A stretch of 64,000 nucleotides of DNA from Pelomonas parva (GTDB lineage Bacteria > Pseudomonadota > Gammaproteobacteria > Burkholderiales > Burkholderiaceae_C): NCBI RefSeq assembly GCF_043555835.1, contig NZ_JBIGHV010000003.1, positions 248,001 through 312,000 of the forward strand, written 5' to 3'. The position numbers and the translations under genes are program-made. This document shows positions 42,556-50,805 of the stretch, one piece after another. The notes beneath the pieces are model-generated. The model saw nothing but the letters and a program-made list of their open reading frames with translations. It was not told the origin of the DNA and ran no database searches. How positions within the stretch are numbered: the stretch's first letter is position 1; each line of letters starts with the position of its first letter.

Positions 42556-44447
42556 GCACAGAGCATCCCAACCAGTTCGCCCTGCTGGGCCAGCGCCGCT
42601 TCGCGCCCTTCTTCTGGACGCAGTTCCTCGGCGCCGCCAACGACAACGTCTTCAAGTTCGCGTTCACGCTGATGGTGACCTACCAGCTGCAGCTGGAGTG
42701 GCTGCCGCCCAGCATGGCGGGCCTGGTCATCGGCGCGCTGTTCATCCTGCCGTATGTGCTGTTCTCGGCCACCAGCGGCCAGCTGGCCGACAAGCACGAC
42801 AAGGCGCGGCTGATGCAGCTGGTGAAGAGCCTGGAGATCGCCATCATGGTGATCGCCGCCTGGGGCTTCTATGCCGCCCACGTGCCGACTCTCTTGGCCT
42901 GCGTCTTCCTGATGGGCCTGCACTCCACGCTGTTCGGCCCGGTCAAGTACGCCTACATGCCGCAGCACCTCAACGAGCGCGAGCTGACCGGCGGCAACGG
43001 CATGGTGGAGATGGGCACCTTCGTGGCCATCCTGCTGGGCCAGCTGGCGGGCGGCATCCTCGTCGACACGCCGGTCGTCGGCCCGCATCACGTGGCCTGG
43101 GCCTGCATCGCGCTGGCCGTGCTCGGCCGCATCACCGCGCAGGCGCTGCCGCCCAGCCCGTCGACCGACCCTGACCTCGTCATCAACTGGAACCCTTTCA
43201 CCGAGACCTGGCGCAACCTCAAGCTCGCGCACGAGGGCCTGGCCGTGTTCCGCTCGCTGCTGGGCATCTCGTGGATGTGGTTCTTCGGCGCTGTGTTCCT
43301 CAGCAACTTCCCGGCCTTCGCCAAGGAGGTGCTGCACGGCAATGCGCAGGTCGCCTCGCTCTTGCTGGCCGTGTTTTCCATCGGCATCGGCATCGGCTCG
43401 TTGCTGTGCGAGATGCTGAGCAAGCGCCAGGTCGAGATCGGCCTCGTGCCGCTGGGCGCCATCGGCATGAGCGTGTTCGCCATTGACCTGTACTTCGCCG
43501 CCAGCGGCCTGCCGGCCAGCGAGCCGTACACGGTGAGCGCTTTCCTGGCACAGCCGGCGCACTGGCGCGTGCTGGCCGACCTGACGCTGCTGGCGCTGTT
43601 CGCCGGCCTGTACAGCGTGCCGATGTACGCGCTGATCCAGCTGCGCGCCCAACCTACGCACCGGGCGCGCATCATTGCGGCCAACAACATCCTGAACGCG
43701 ATCTTCATGATCGCCAGCTCCGTCATTGCAGGCGCAATGCTGAGCGCCGGGCTGACCATCCCGCAGATTTTCCTGGCGGTGGGCATCGCCAACGCGGTCG
43801 TCGCGTTCTACATCTTCCTCATCGTGCCGGAGTACCTGCTGCGCTTTACGGCCTTCGTGCTGACGCGCATCGTCTACCGCTTCAAGATCGTCAACGACGA
43901 CCGCATCCCGACGACCGGCCCGGCTGTGCTGGTGTGTAACCATGTGTCCTTCGTCGACGCCGTGCTGCTGATGGCCGCCAGCCCACGCCCGATCCGCTTC
44001 CTGATGGATGCGCAGATCTTCAAGACGCCGGTGCTGGGCTGGATGTTCAAGCTGGCCAAGGCCATCCCCATCGCGCCGGCCAAGGCCGACCCCGCCACGT
44101 ATGAAGCCGCCTTCACAGCCGCCCGAGCCGTGCTGGCGGATGGCGAGCTGGTCTGCATCTTCCCGGAAGGCGGCATCACGCGCGACGGCACGCTGCAGCC
44201 GTTCAAGGGCGGCGTCATGAAGCTCATCGACGGCCTGCCCCACGTGCCCGTCATCCCGATGGCGCTGGGCAATCTGTGGGGCAGCTTCTTCTCGCGCGTC
44301 GAGGGCGGCAAGGCGATGAGCAAGCCGCTGCGGCGAGGGTTCTGGAGCCGGGTCAGCTTGACGGTGGGTGAGGCGATGGCGCCTGCCACAGTGTCACCGG
44401 AAGAGCTGAAGGGCCGCGTCTCCGCACTGCTATCCGCTTCATCGTGA
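42552..44447 (+). CDS. MFS transporter-acylglycerolphosphate acyltransferase fusion (LplT-PlsC-like)
   Basis: 631 aa. Residues 1-420 form a 12-helix MFS domain like LplT (FWTQFLGAANDNVFKFAFTL, MGLHSTLFGPVKYAYMPQHL). Residues about 430-631 form a PlsC acyltransferase with the HX4D motif NHVSFVDA and the FPEGGITRDG substrate motif. In E. coli, LplT flips lysophospholipids inward and Aas re-acylates them. Here both activities are joined but the acyl-ACP synthetase half of Aas is missing, so it must use acyl-ACP or acyl-CoA made elsewhere. It overlaps both neighbours by 4 bp. It gives the operon a clear phospholipid theme. Confidence 0.93.
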   Translation: MSTEHPNQFALLGQRRFAPFFWTQFLGAANDNVFKFAFTLMVTYQLQLEWLPPSMAGLVIGALFILPYVLFSATSGQLADKHDKARLMQLVKSLEIAIMVIAAWGFYAAHVPTLLACVFLMGLHSTLFGPVKYAYMPQHLNERELTGGNGMVEMGTFVAILLGQLAGGILVDTPVVGPHHVAWACIALAVLGRITAQALPPSPSTDPDLVINWNPFTETWRNLKLAHEGLAVFRSLLGISWMWFFGAVFLSNFPAFAKEVLHGNAQVASLLLAVFSIGIGIGSLLCEMLSKRQVEIGLVPLGAIGMSVFAIDLYFAASGLPASEPYTVSAFLAQPAHWRVLADLTLLALFAGLYSVPMYALIQLRAQPTHRARIIAANNILNAIFMIASSVIAGAMLSAGLTIPQIFLAVGIANAVVAFYIFLIVPEYLLRFTAFVLTRIVYRFKIVNDDRIPTTGPAVLVCNHVSFVDAVLLMAASPRPIRFLMDAQIFKTPVLGWMFKLAKAIPIAPAKADPATYEAAFTAARAVLADGELVCIFPEGGITRDGTLQPFKGGVMKLIDGLPHVPVIPMALGNLWGSFFSRVEGGKAMSKPLRRGFWSRVSLTVGEAMAPATVSPEELKGRVSALLSASS

Positions 44448-44713
44448 GCAGCCGGCTCGACCAGATCGAGCGCGGCTTGGCGTTGCTGGCCCTGACCGTG
44501 GGCGTGCTGGGCTTCGGCGCGGTCGGGCTGTGTGGCGGCTACTTCACCGCATGGACGGTGCCAGCCATGTTCCAGCCCGGCGGCGCCGGCACGATCGCGC
44601 TCCTGCTGCTCTCCGTGCCCTGCCTGATGGGCGGCCTTTTCATGGTCAGGATCTGCGTGGAAAAGATCCGGCAACTGCTGCGCAAACCGCCCGTGGGCGA
44701 GGAGGCCTCATGA
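44444..44713 (+). CDS. Small membrane protein A of a tandem paralogue trio
   Basis: 89 aa, GTG start overlapping the stop of the MFS-PlsC gene. Two hydrophobic helices. The first contains the trio's shared motif (TVGVLGFGAVGLCGGYFTAW followed by TVPAMF); the second is TIALLLLSVPCLMGGLFMVR. The C-terminal tail is basic (KIRQLLRKPP). No database family is known to me. Its start and stop overlap with its neighbours, so synthesis of all products is coupled. Confidence 0.8.
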   Translation: MSSRLDQIERGLALLALTVGVLGFGAVGLCGGYFTAWTVPAMFQPGGAGTIALLLLSVPCLMGGLFMVRICVEKIRQLLRKPPVGEEAS

Positions 44714-44967
44714 GCGACGACACCGAGGGCTGGCTGGGCCGGGCCCTGATCACCGGCCTGCTCGTCATCGCCACGCTGGGCTTCGGTCTTGCGGGGCTTT
44801 GCGGCGCGGCCTTCACGGCGATGGCCTTGCCCGACATGTTCTCCGGGCGCGCCGAGAACTACGCAGGCGCCTTCCTCGTCATCTCCATCCCCAGCCTGCT
44901 GATTGGCGGCGGCCTGACGTGGTGGTGCGTGCACGCCCTGCGCAAGCGACTGCGCGGCTCGGACTGA
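44710..44967 (+). CDS. Small membrane protein B of a tandem paralogue trio
   Basis: 85 aa, ATG overlapping the previous stop by 4 bp. Same plan as its neighbours: helix 1 with ATLGFGLAGLCGAAFTAMAL then PDMF, helix 2 LVISIPSLLIGGGLTWWCVH, basic tail RKRLRGSD. It is clearly homologous to the proteins encoded before and after it. That identity argues for tandem duplication and for hetero-oligomer or small-subunit roles in the membrane. Function unknown. Confidence 0.8.
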   Translation: MSDDTEGWLGRALITGLLVIATLGFGLAGLCGAAFTAMALPDMFSGRAENYAGAFLVISIPSLLIGGGLTWWCVHALRKRLRGSD

Positions 44968-44976
44968 TTGGCGGGC

Positions 44977-45279
44977 ATGAGCAACGAAACCGGCTCTGCG
45001 ATTGCTCGGGCACTGCTGATCTGGGTGCTGATCTTCGCCACGCTGGGCTTCGGCCTGGCGGGTTTGTGCGGCGCCACTTTCACCGTCATGTCGCTGCCCG
45101 GCATATTCCGTTGGCTGTCATCAGGCGACTGGACCGGCTTCTTCACCACGCCGGTGCCAGGCGTTGGGCTCCGGATGGGCCCCGGTGCCTTCCTCGAAAT
45201 CTCCGTGCCCAGTCTGTTGATCGGCTGCGGGGTGGCCTGGTGGTGCGGGCGGAAGCTATGGAAGTGGTGGCGCGAGTGA
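44977..45279 (+). CDS. Small membrane protein C of a tandem paralogue trio
   Basis: 100 aa, ATG 9 bp after the previous stop (a TTG at 44968 is an alternative). Helix 1 carries ATLGFGLAGLCGATFTVMSL then PGIF; helix 2 is FLEISVPSLLIGCGVAWWCG. It differs from its paralogues by a 20-residue insertion between the helices (RWLSSGDWTGFFTTPVPGVG), which may face the periplasm. The tail is basic and Trp-rich (KLWKWWRE). The Lgt-like start lies within its last codons. Confidence 0.8.
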   Translation: MSNETGSAIARALLIWVLIFATLGFGLAGLCGATFTVMSLPGIFRWLSSGDWTGFFTTPVPGVGLRMGPGAFLEISVPSLLIGCGVAWWCGRKLWKWWRE

Positions 45280-46004
45280 TCGCCAGCGCCACCACCGCCG
45301 CCTGGGCGCACACCGCCTTCGCCTACGCCGGCATGGGCCTCGGCGCGGCGCTGTGGCGCCGTTGCCTGCGACAACAGCACCGCGGCGGCGCGCTGGCGCC
45401 GGGCAACTTCGGCGTGCTGGTGGGCCTGCTGGTCGGCGCGGCCCTCGGCAACAAGCTGGTCTTCCTCATCGAGCGGCCGGATGTGGTGCTGGCCATGTGG
45501 CAAAGCCGCGCGCTGATGTTCCCCGGCCAGAGCATCGTCGGCGGCCTGCTCGGTGGGCTCATCGGCGTGGAGATCGCCAAGAAGCTCACCGGCCAGACGC
45601 GCAGCACCGGCGATGCGATGGTGCTGCCCATCGCGGTGGGCCTCGCCATCGGCCGCGTCGGCTGCTTCCTCGCCGGCCTGCATGACGACACCTACGGTCT
45701 GCCGACTGCTGCCCCATGGGGCATGGACTTTGGCGACGGCATCCCGCGCCACCCGACCCAGCTCTACGAGATCGCCGTCGTGCTGCCGCTGGGCCTGGCG
45801 CTGCACCGCGCCCGCCTGCCCACGCCAGGCCTGGCCTTCAAGCTGTTCCTGAGCGCCTACCTGCTGTGGCGCTTTGCCATTGAGTTCCTCAAGCCCGTGC
45901 CGGTCGCGTATCCGCTGGGCCTGTCGGGCATCCAGTGGACCTGTCTCGTCGCGCTGGCCATCTACCTGCCCCTCACGCTGCGCGCTGCGCGCACGCCCTC
46001 ATGA
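45258..46004 (+). CDS. Prolipoprotein diacylglyceryl transferase (Lgt)-like protein
   Basis: 248 aa, about seven helices. It keeps Lgt landmarks in altered form: PGQSIVGGLLGGLIGVEIAK, the GRVGCFLAG core (Lgt signature GRxGNF) and the HPTQLYE motif (HPSQLYE in Lgt). It is shorter than the housekeeping enzyme and is in a context unrelated to lipoprotein processing, so it is probably a paralogue that binds phosphatidylglycerol or another glycerolipid. ATG at 45258 overlaps the preceding gene by 22 bp; a GTG at 45276 would give a 4-bp overlap. The stop overlaps the radical SAM start by 4 bp. Confidence 0.85.
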   Translation: MEVVARVIASATTAAWAHTAFAYAGMGLGAALWRRCLRQQHRGGALAPGNFGVLVGLLVGAALGNKLVFLIERPDVVLAMWQSRALMFPGQSIVGGLLGGLIGVEIAKKLTGQTRSTGDAMVLPIAVGLAIGRVGCFLAGLHDDTYGLPTAAPWGMDFGDGIPRHPTQLYEIAVVLPLGLALHRARLPTPGLAFKLFLSAYLLWRFAIEFLKPVPVAYPLGLSGIQWTCLVALAIYLPLTLRAARTPS

Positions 46005-47461
46005 CCCGCAAAGTCCGCCCGTATTTGTTCTACGACACGACGCAGTCCGTCTGCACGACCTGCCTGCGCCCGGTGGAGGCCAAGATCGTCATCAAGGACG
46101 AGATGGTTTACATGGACAAGTGGTGCCCTGCCCACGGCACCGAGCGCGTGCTCGTCAGCGACGACGCGAGCTACTACCGGCAATGCCGCGAAGTCTTCGT
46201 CAAACCGCCCGAGATGCCGCAGCGCTTCGCCACGCCCATGAAATACGGCTGCCCCTACGACTGCGGCCTGTGCCCCGACCACATGCAACACAGCTGCCTG
46301 TCCCTCATCGAGGTCAGCGACCACTGCAACCTGCGCTGCCCGACCTGCTACGCGGGCTCGGGGCCCGAGCGGCTGTCGCACCGCTCGATGGACGAAGTCA
46401 TCGCCATGCTGGACGCCGTCGTCGCCGCCGAGGGCGAGGCCGACGTGGTGCAGATCTCCGGCGGCGAGCCGACGCTGCATCCGCAGTTTTTCGACATCCT
46501 CGACGCCGCCAAGGCGCGGCCCATCAAGCACCTGATGGTCAACACGAATGGCCTGCGCATTGCACAAGACGCGGCCTTTACCGAGCGATTGGCGAGTTAT
46601 GCGCCGGGGCTGGAGGTCTACCTGCAGTTCGACTCGCTGCGACGCGAAGCGCTGATGGACCTGCGCGGCGCCGACCTGCGCGGCCCGCACGAGGCTGCGC
46701 TGAAGCGGCTGGATGCGCTGGGCATCTCGACGACGCTGGTGATGACCGTCAAGCGCGGCATCAACGACGACGAGATCGGCGACGTGATCCGCCACGGCCA
46801 GAGTTTTGCCTGCGTGCGCGGCGTGACGCTGCAGCCCATCCAGAACGCCGGGCGTGTCGAGGCCTATGACGCGGCGAAGCATCGCCTGACGGTGAGCGAA
46901 CTGCGCCGCCGCATCGCCGAGCAGAGCGGCATCTTCACACTGGCCGATGTGCTGCCCGTGCCCTGCAACCCGGACACGCTGGCCATGGCCTATGCGCTGC
47001 GCGGCCCGAACGGGCTGGTGCCACTGACGCGCTATCTCGACGCAGCCACGCTACTCAGCGGCGACCGCAGCACCATCGTCTTCGAGGGCGACCCGGCACT
47101 GAAGGCCTCGGTCTTCAAGCTGTTCTCCACCAACCACTCGCCGGAGAGCCAGTCCAACTGCCTGTCCGAGCTGCTGTGCTGCCTGCCCAAGATTGATGCA
47201 CCCCAGCTCAGCTACCGCGACGTCTTTCGTGTGCTCATCGTGCAGTTCATGGACGCGCAATCGCTGGACATCCGCGCGCTGAAGAAGAGCTGCATCCACA
47301 TCGCGCGGCCGGACGGGCGCATGGTGCCGTTCGAGGCGTACAACCTGTTCTATCGGGATGAGCGCCAGGCCGAGTTGGAACAGATCCGTGCGGAGATCGA
47401 CGGGCAGCGCAAACAGCGGCTGCAGTTCAGGCCCAAAGTGGCGCCGCTCGTGCGCGCCTGA
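46001..47461 (+). CDS. Cysteine-rich radical SAM enzyme, tetraether/membrane-spanning-lipid synthase-like
   Basis: 486 aa. An N-terminal rubredoxin-like part has C18xxC21 and WC42PAHG. An extra cluster region CPYDCGLCPDH supplies C84, C88 and C91, with C99 after it. The radical SAM triad is C109xxxC113xxC116 in DHCNLRCPTCYAGSG. The SAM-binding GGEP is in VVQISGGEPTLHPQF. A C-terminal region has more cysteines (NCLSELLCCLPK). This layout matches the MJ0619/Tes group that joins lipid chains through C-C bonds between sp3 carbons. The operon neighbours (Lgt-like, MFS-PlsC) also point to a lipid substrate. The exact product is unknown, and other radical SAM families share parts of the layout. It ends the operon and converges with the DUF2075 gene. 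Confidence 0.85.
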   Translation: MTRKVRPYLFYDTTQSVCTTCLRPVEAKIVIKDEMVYMDKWCPAHGTERVLVSDDASYYRQCREVFVKPPEMPQRFATPMKYGCPYDCGLCPDHMQHSCLSLIEVSDHCNLRCPTCYAGSGPERLSHRSMDEVIAMLDAVVAAEGEADVVQISGGEPTLHPQFFDILDAAKARPIKHLMVNTNGLRIAQDAAFTERLASYAPGLEVYLQFDSLRREALMDLRGADLRGPHEAALKRLDALGISTTLVMTVKRGINDDEIGDVIRHGQSFACVRGVTLQPIQNAGRVEAYDAAKHRLTVSELRRRIAEQSGIFTLADVLPVPCNPDTLAMAYALRGPNGLVPLTRYLDAATLLSGDRSTIVFEGDPALKASVFKLFSTNHSPESQSNCLSELLCCLPKIDAPQLSYRDVFRVLIVQFMDAQSLDIRALKKSCIHIARPDGRMVPFEAYNLFYRDERQAELEQIRAEIDGQRKQRLQFRPKVAPLVRA

Positions 47462-47478
47462 CCTGAAGCGAGCGGCCC

Positions 47479-49464
47479 CTAAAGAGTCGGCACGCCGATC
47501 TCGCGCAGGTAGAGAAACATCGGGTCATAAAACGCCGCGTCGCGTGTCGGATCTTCTGGATCACCCCGCGGAACAACGATGACCATGCCTTGCCGCGCGC
47601 GAGTGAGTAGCACCCGGTAGGCATTCTTCAGGTAGAGCTGCCGTTCCGGCTTGTGGATGTTCTGCCACCTGTTGCCGACAAACTGGTGATGTCGCCAGCC
47701 GTCGTCGCTGATCCGCAGGTCTGCATCCCAGACCACGCAAGCCCAATCGAGTTCAAGGCCTTGGACGTGGAACTCCGTCGCCACGTCTTCGAGGTAGTAG
47801 GAAGAACGCACATCGTCCTTCTCGTCCAAGAACCAGTGCACCGGGTCCATCGGTGAACGCACGTCGATCGCATGAGGCTTCAACCGCTCGGCTTGCGATG
47901 AGACGACGATCCCATAGCGCTCCGTCCCGCGCGCTTGGGACTTGAGCCATTGCTTGGCTGCACCCAGATCGCGCGTGACGACGATCGGATAGCGCTGTTG
48001 AACGGCTTGTAGTGCAGCGGACGCCTGGGCCTTGTCGCGGTCCAGCAAATGCTTCACAAAGCTGGATACGTGTTCGGCTCTGAACGAGCGCATGGAGACG
48101 GCCAGATGCAGGCCTTCATTGAAAACGACATGGGCGCGCTGCTGCAGCGACGCAATCGCATCGGTGGCCGCGTACTCGCTGTCCGTCAGATGCGGCGACA
48201 CGTGAACCTGCCACGAGGGGTAATGCCGCTCAACGGCCGCCAACCATTCGCTGATGCCAGCCTCGCCCGTGTTGATCTCCTGTCCGCCACCGACGAGGCA
48301 GATCACCACGGCCCAGTCTTCGTGCCGGTCCATGCACGAAATGAGGAACTCGGGCTCGGATCGGTTGAAGTTGGGGCGTCCCTTCTTCTGCGCCATGAAC
48401 TTGCTGGTCTGTTCCAGCGTCCACGCGCGCTGCGCTTCATCGAAGATCACCACGTGGTCGATGGGCGCACGGTCGTCAACGAGGTAGGCGTCCCGAAAGT
48501 GGTGAACGTTCTGAATGAACGCCTCCACCGCCTTGCAGGCCTCGCCTTTCCGCAGACGCATGTTCTTCGACCGAGCCCGAGCCACTTCGTCACGGGCCAA
48601 GGCCTCGCAGAGGATCTTGACCAGCGGCCCGTTTCCAGAGAGGTAAACGCTGTGCAGCTCGCTGCTTGCGTCCATGTGCTTGGTCGCGACGTCAAGACCC
48701 ACCAAGGTCTTTCCCGCGCCGGGCACGCCAGTCACGAAACAGATGGCCTTGCGTCGTTGCCGTCGTGCTGATTCGATGATCTGGTCGACGACGGCAGAGG
48801 TGACCGACAAGTTCTTGGCACCCGCATCACTGCGAGACAGGTCTGCGACCGAATGCTGCCCATACAAGGCCGAGGCGGCTTCCACAATCGTGGGCGTTGG
48901 CTTGTAGCGCCCGCGCACCCAGCTGTCGGGGTCGATGCCAGACCCTTCACTCAAAGCGAGCACTTGCTGGATGCACAAGCTCAATGAGGCGGGGTCAGTC
49001 CTGATGGGCAACAGAACCCCGTCGTTGTGATGGCTTGTCGCCACTGCGCTGAATCCTGCGGTGGCCTCCGTTGCAACGAGTAGCGGAGCAATCGTGACCC
49101 CATGACTTGGTTCGTGGAAGTTCTTCAGATCAAGTGCGTAGTCCCAGACCTGATCGAGCGCGGCACGCGTGAAGTTCGACTCGCCCACCTTGAACTCGAT
49201 GACCAGCACTGTGTTGCGGATGAGTACCAGCACATCGATGCGGCGCCCCATCCGGGGAACGACGAACTCAAGAAAAATGTGTCCTGCTCGCCCCCATTCT
49301 TCGAGCTGAAGCTTGAGGATCTCGGTCTGTCGAACCCAGGCGTTGCGTTGACTCAGTTCAATCGAGAAACCAGAGTTCCGCGCCAACTCACCCAGTACGC
49401 TGTCTGCCGATGCGCGCAGGAAATCGTCGAGAGTCGATGCGTAGTAGGCACGGCTGACATTCAT
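47479..49464 (-). CDS. DUF2075-type nuclease-helicase protein
   Basis: 661 aa. The N-terminal PD-(D/E)xK-like nuclease has D77 and E90-F91-K92 in RRIDVLVLIRNTVLVIEFKV. The DUF2075/superfamily-1-like ATPase has Walker A GVPGAGKT at 246-253, Walker B VIFDEAQRAW with D342/E343, a later helicase motif RDLGAAKQWL and the UvrD-type C-terminus NAYRVLLTRARQGMVIVVPR. Such proteins occur in phage-defence and mobile contexts. Base composition is visibly lower in G+C than in its neighbours, with more A/T at third positions, so recent transfer is likely. It stands alone with no obvious partner. A defence role is inferred, not shown. Confidence 0.87.
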   Translation of the reverse strand: MNVSRAYYASTLDDFLRASADSVLGELARNSGFSIELSQRNAWVRQTEILKLQLEEWGRAGHIFLEFVVPRMGRRIDVLVLIRNTVLVIEFKVGESNFTRAALDQVWDYALDLKNFHEPSHGVTIAPLLVATEATAGFSAVATSHHNDGVLLPIRTDPASLSLCIQQVLALSEGSGIDPDSWVRGRYKPTPTIVEAASALYGQHSVADLSRSDAGAKNLSVTSAVVDQIIESARRQRRKAICFVTGVPGAGKTLVGLDVATKHMDASSELHSVYLSGNGPLVKILCEALARDEVARARSKNMRLRKGEACKAVEAFIQNVHHFRDAYLVDDRAPIDHVVIFDEAQRAWTLEQTSKFMAQKKGRPNFNRSEPEFLISCMDRHEDWAVVICLVGGGQEINTGEAGISEWLAAVERHYPSWQVHVSPHLTDSEYAATDAIASLQQRAHVVFNEGLHLAVSMRSFRAEHVSSFVKHLLDRDKAQASAALQAVQQRYPIVVTRDLGAAKQWLKSQARGTERYGIVVSSQAERLKPHAIDVRSPMDPVHWFLDEKDDVRSSYYLEDVATEFHVQGLELDWACVVWDADLRISDDGWRHHQFVGNRWQNIHKPERQLYLKNAYRVLLTRARQGMVIVVPRGDPEDPTRDAAFYDPMFLYLREIGVPTL

Positions 49465-49489
49465 GTTTTTCAGTATCGAGCCTGCGGCT

Positions 49490-49999
49490 TCAAGCCGAGG
49501 GCGGCACCTCTCGCCCCCGCCTGAACAACCGCTTCACCCGCAGCTTGATCGCCCGGGCCGACCGCCACACGGCGCTCGCCCGCACCCAGGCCAGCAGCTC
49601 CGCCTTCCAGTACGTCCAGCGCTCATAGACTCGCGCGAACCAGGGCAGCTGCATCAGCGCCGGCTGGATGAGCTGGAACAGCCAGGCCAGCAGCGCCGTG
49701 CCGATCAGCTTGGCGGCAACGATGACGGCGATTCCCAGCGTTACGCGGCCCTCGGCCACCAGCCACACCGCCAGCAGCTTGATGGGCAGGATCAGCAGGC
49801 TGGGCAGCAACAGCACGACCAGTGCCCAGCGCGGCGGCAGGCGCTTGAGCAGGGCCTCGAACTGCCGGATGACCGGCAGCCTGGCCAGCAGCGAAAAGAC
49901 GCGCCGCAGCGGCTCCCAGCCCCATTCCTCGAAGAGGATAAGCAGCGCGAAGACGAACCGAACCGTCCAGCGCAGCGGAGCCAGCAGGAGCTTGAGCAT
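49490..49999 (-). CDS. Small membrane protein, last gene of the SecA-TolC cluster
   Basis: 169 aa. Two or three hydrophobic segments (WALVVLLLPSLLILPIKLLAVWL, abridged; LGIAVIVAAKLIGTALLAWL) sit among amphipathic, Arg-rich helices (LKRLPPRWA, AIKLRVKRLFRRGRE). It looks like the conserved unnamed proteobacterial membrane proteins annotated as hypothetical. It starts 5 bp after the small HlyD stop, so it belongs to the export operon transcript. Its role may be assembly or simply cotranscription. Confidence 0.75.
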   Translation of the reverse strand: MLKLLLAPLRWTVRFVFALLILFEEWGWEPLRRVFSLLARLPVIRQFEALLKRLPPRWALVVLLLPSLLILPIKLLAVWLVAEGRVTLGIAVIVAAKLIGTALLAWLFQLIQPALMQLPWFARVYERWTYWKAELLAWVRASAVWRSARAIKLRVKRLFRRGREVPPSA

Positions 50000-50004
50000 G
50001 ACGC

Positions 50005-50805
50005 TCAGAGCTTGACCTTGCAGCGCAGCCCCGCCGGCAGCTCACCCTTCGCGTTGTCGATCTCCGCCACGATGCCAAACGTGCCGGCCGCCGCGTCCAG
50101 CACCCGGTCCACCGTGCGCACCTTGGCCTGGATGGGCTTGTCGGCGAACGGCGCCTCGGGCGTGACGCTGACCATCTGCCCCGGCTTGACCCGCGTGAAC
50201 GCCTTGACCGGCAGCAGCGCCTGCACCTTCAGCGGGTGGGTCTGCGCGATCTTCAGCACGGGCTTCTTGGTGTCGCTGCTGTCCATCAGCGCGCCGGGGT
50301 AGAGGTACTGGTCCACCACGACGCCGCTGAAGGGCGCGAGGATCTGGCGGCGGCGCAGCTGGTCCACGGCCTGGCGGTGGTCCAGGCGGGCGATCTGGTT
50401 GTTCTCGGTGGCCGTCTTCAGCTCGGCCTCGGCGAGCTTGAGTTCGGCCTGCGCGTCTTCGACGGCCTGGGCGGAAACGAATTCCTCGGCGAGCAAGTCC
50501 TGCAGCCGACGCGCCTTCTCGCGCAGTGCGCCGACCCTGGCGCGCGACAGCTCCGTCTGACCTTGCGCGTCGGCGCGCGCGCGTGCCGACTCCGCCGCGC
50601 TGGACTCGACGCTGCTCTCGATGCTGACCAGCACCTGGCCCTGGCGGATGGCGTCGCCACGGCGGGCGTGCACGCGCTCCAGGATGCCGACGACGGGGCT
50701 GCGGATCTCCACCGTCTGGGCGGGTTCGATCATGCAGTCGTAGTCCTGCGCCCATGTGGGCAAGGCAGGCAGGCTGAGCAGGGCGAGGAGGAGGGTCGGT
50801 TTCAT
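50005..50805 (-). CDS. HlyD-family periplasmic adaptor (small)
   Basis: 266 aa. Signal peptide MKPTLLLALLSLPALPTWAQ, then the biotinyl-lipoyl domain (VEIRSPVVGILERVHARRGD), a coiled-coil hairpin (about residues 65-150: ARADAQGQTELSRARVGALR, AVEDAQAELKLAEAELKTAT) and a beta-barrel domain (APFSGVVVDQYLYPGALMDS). It is a membrane-fusion protein linking an inner-membrane exporter to TolC. The ATG overlaps the SecA-like stop by 4 bp. It has no N-terminal anchor other than the cleavable signal, unlike the two other HlyD-type proteins in the cluster. Confidence 0.92.
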   Translation of the reverse strand: MKPTLLLALLSLPALPTWAQDYDCMIEPAQTVEIRSPVVGILERVHARRGDAIRQGQVLVSIESSVESSAAESARARADAQGQTELSRARVGALREKARRLQDLLAEEFVSAQAVEDAQAELKLAEAELKTATENNQIARLDHRQAVDQLRRRQILAPFSGVVVDQYLYPGALMDSSDTKKPVLKIAQTHPLKVQALLPVKAFTRVKPGQMVSVTPEAPFADKPIQAKVRTVDRVLDAAAGTFGIVAEIDNAKGELPAGLRCKVKL

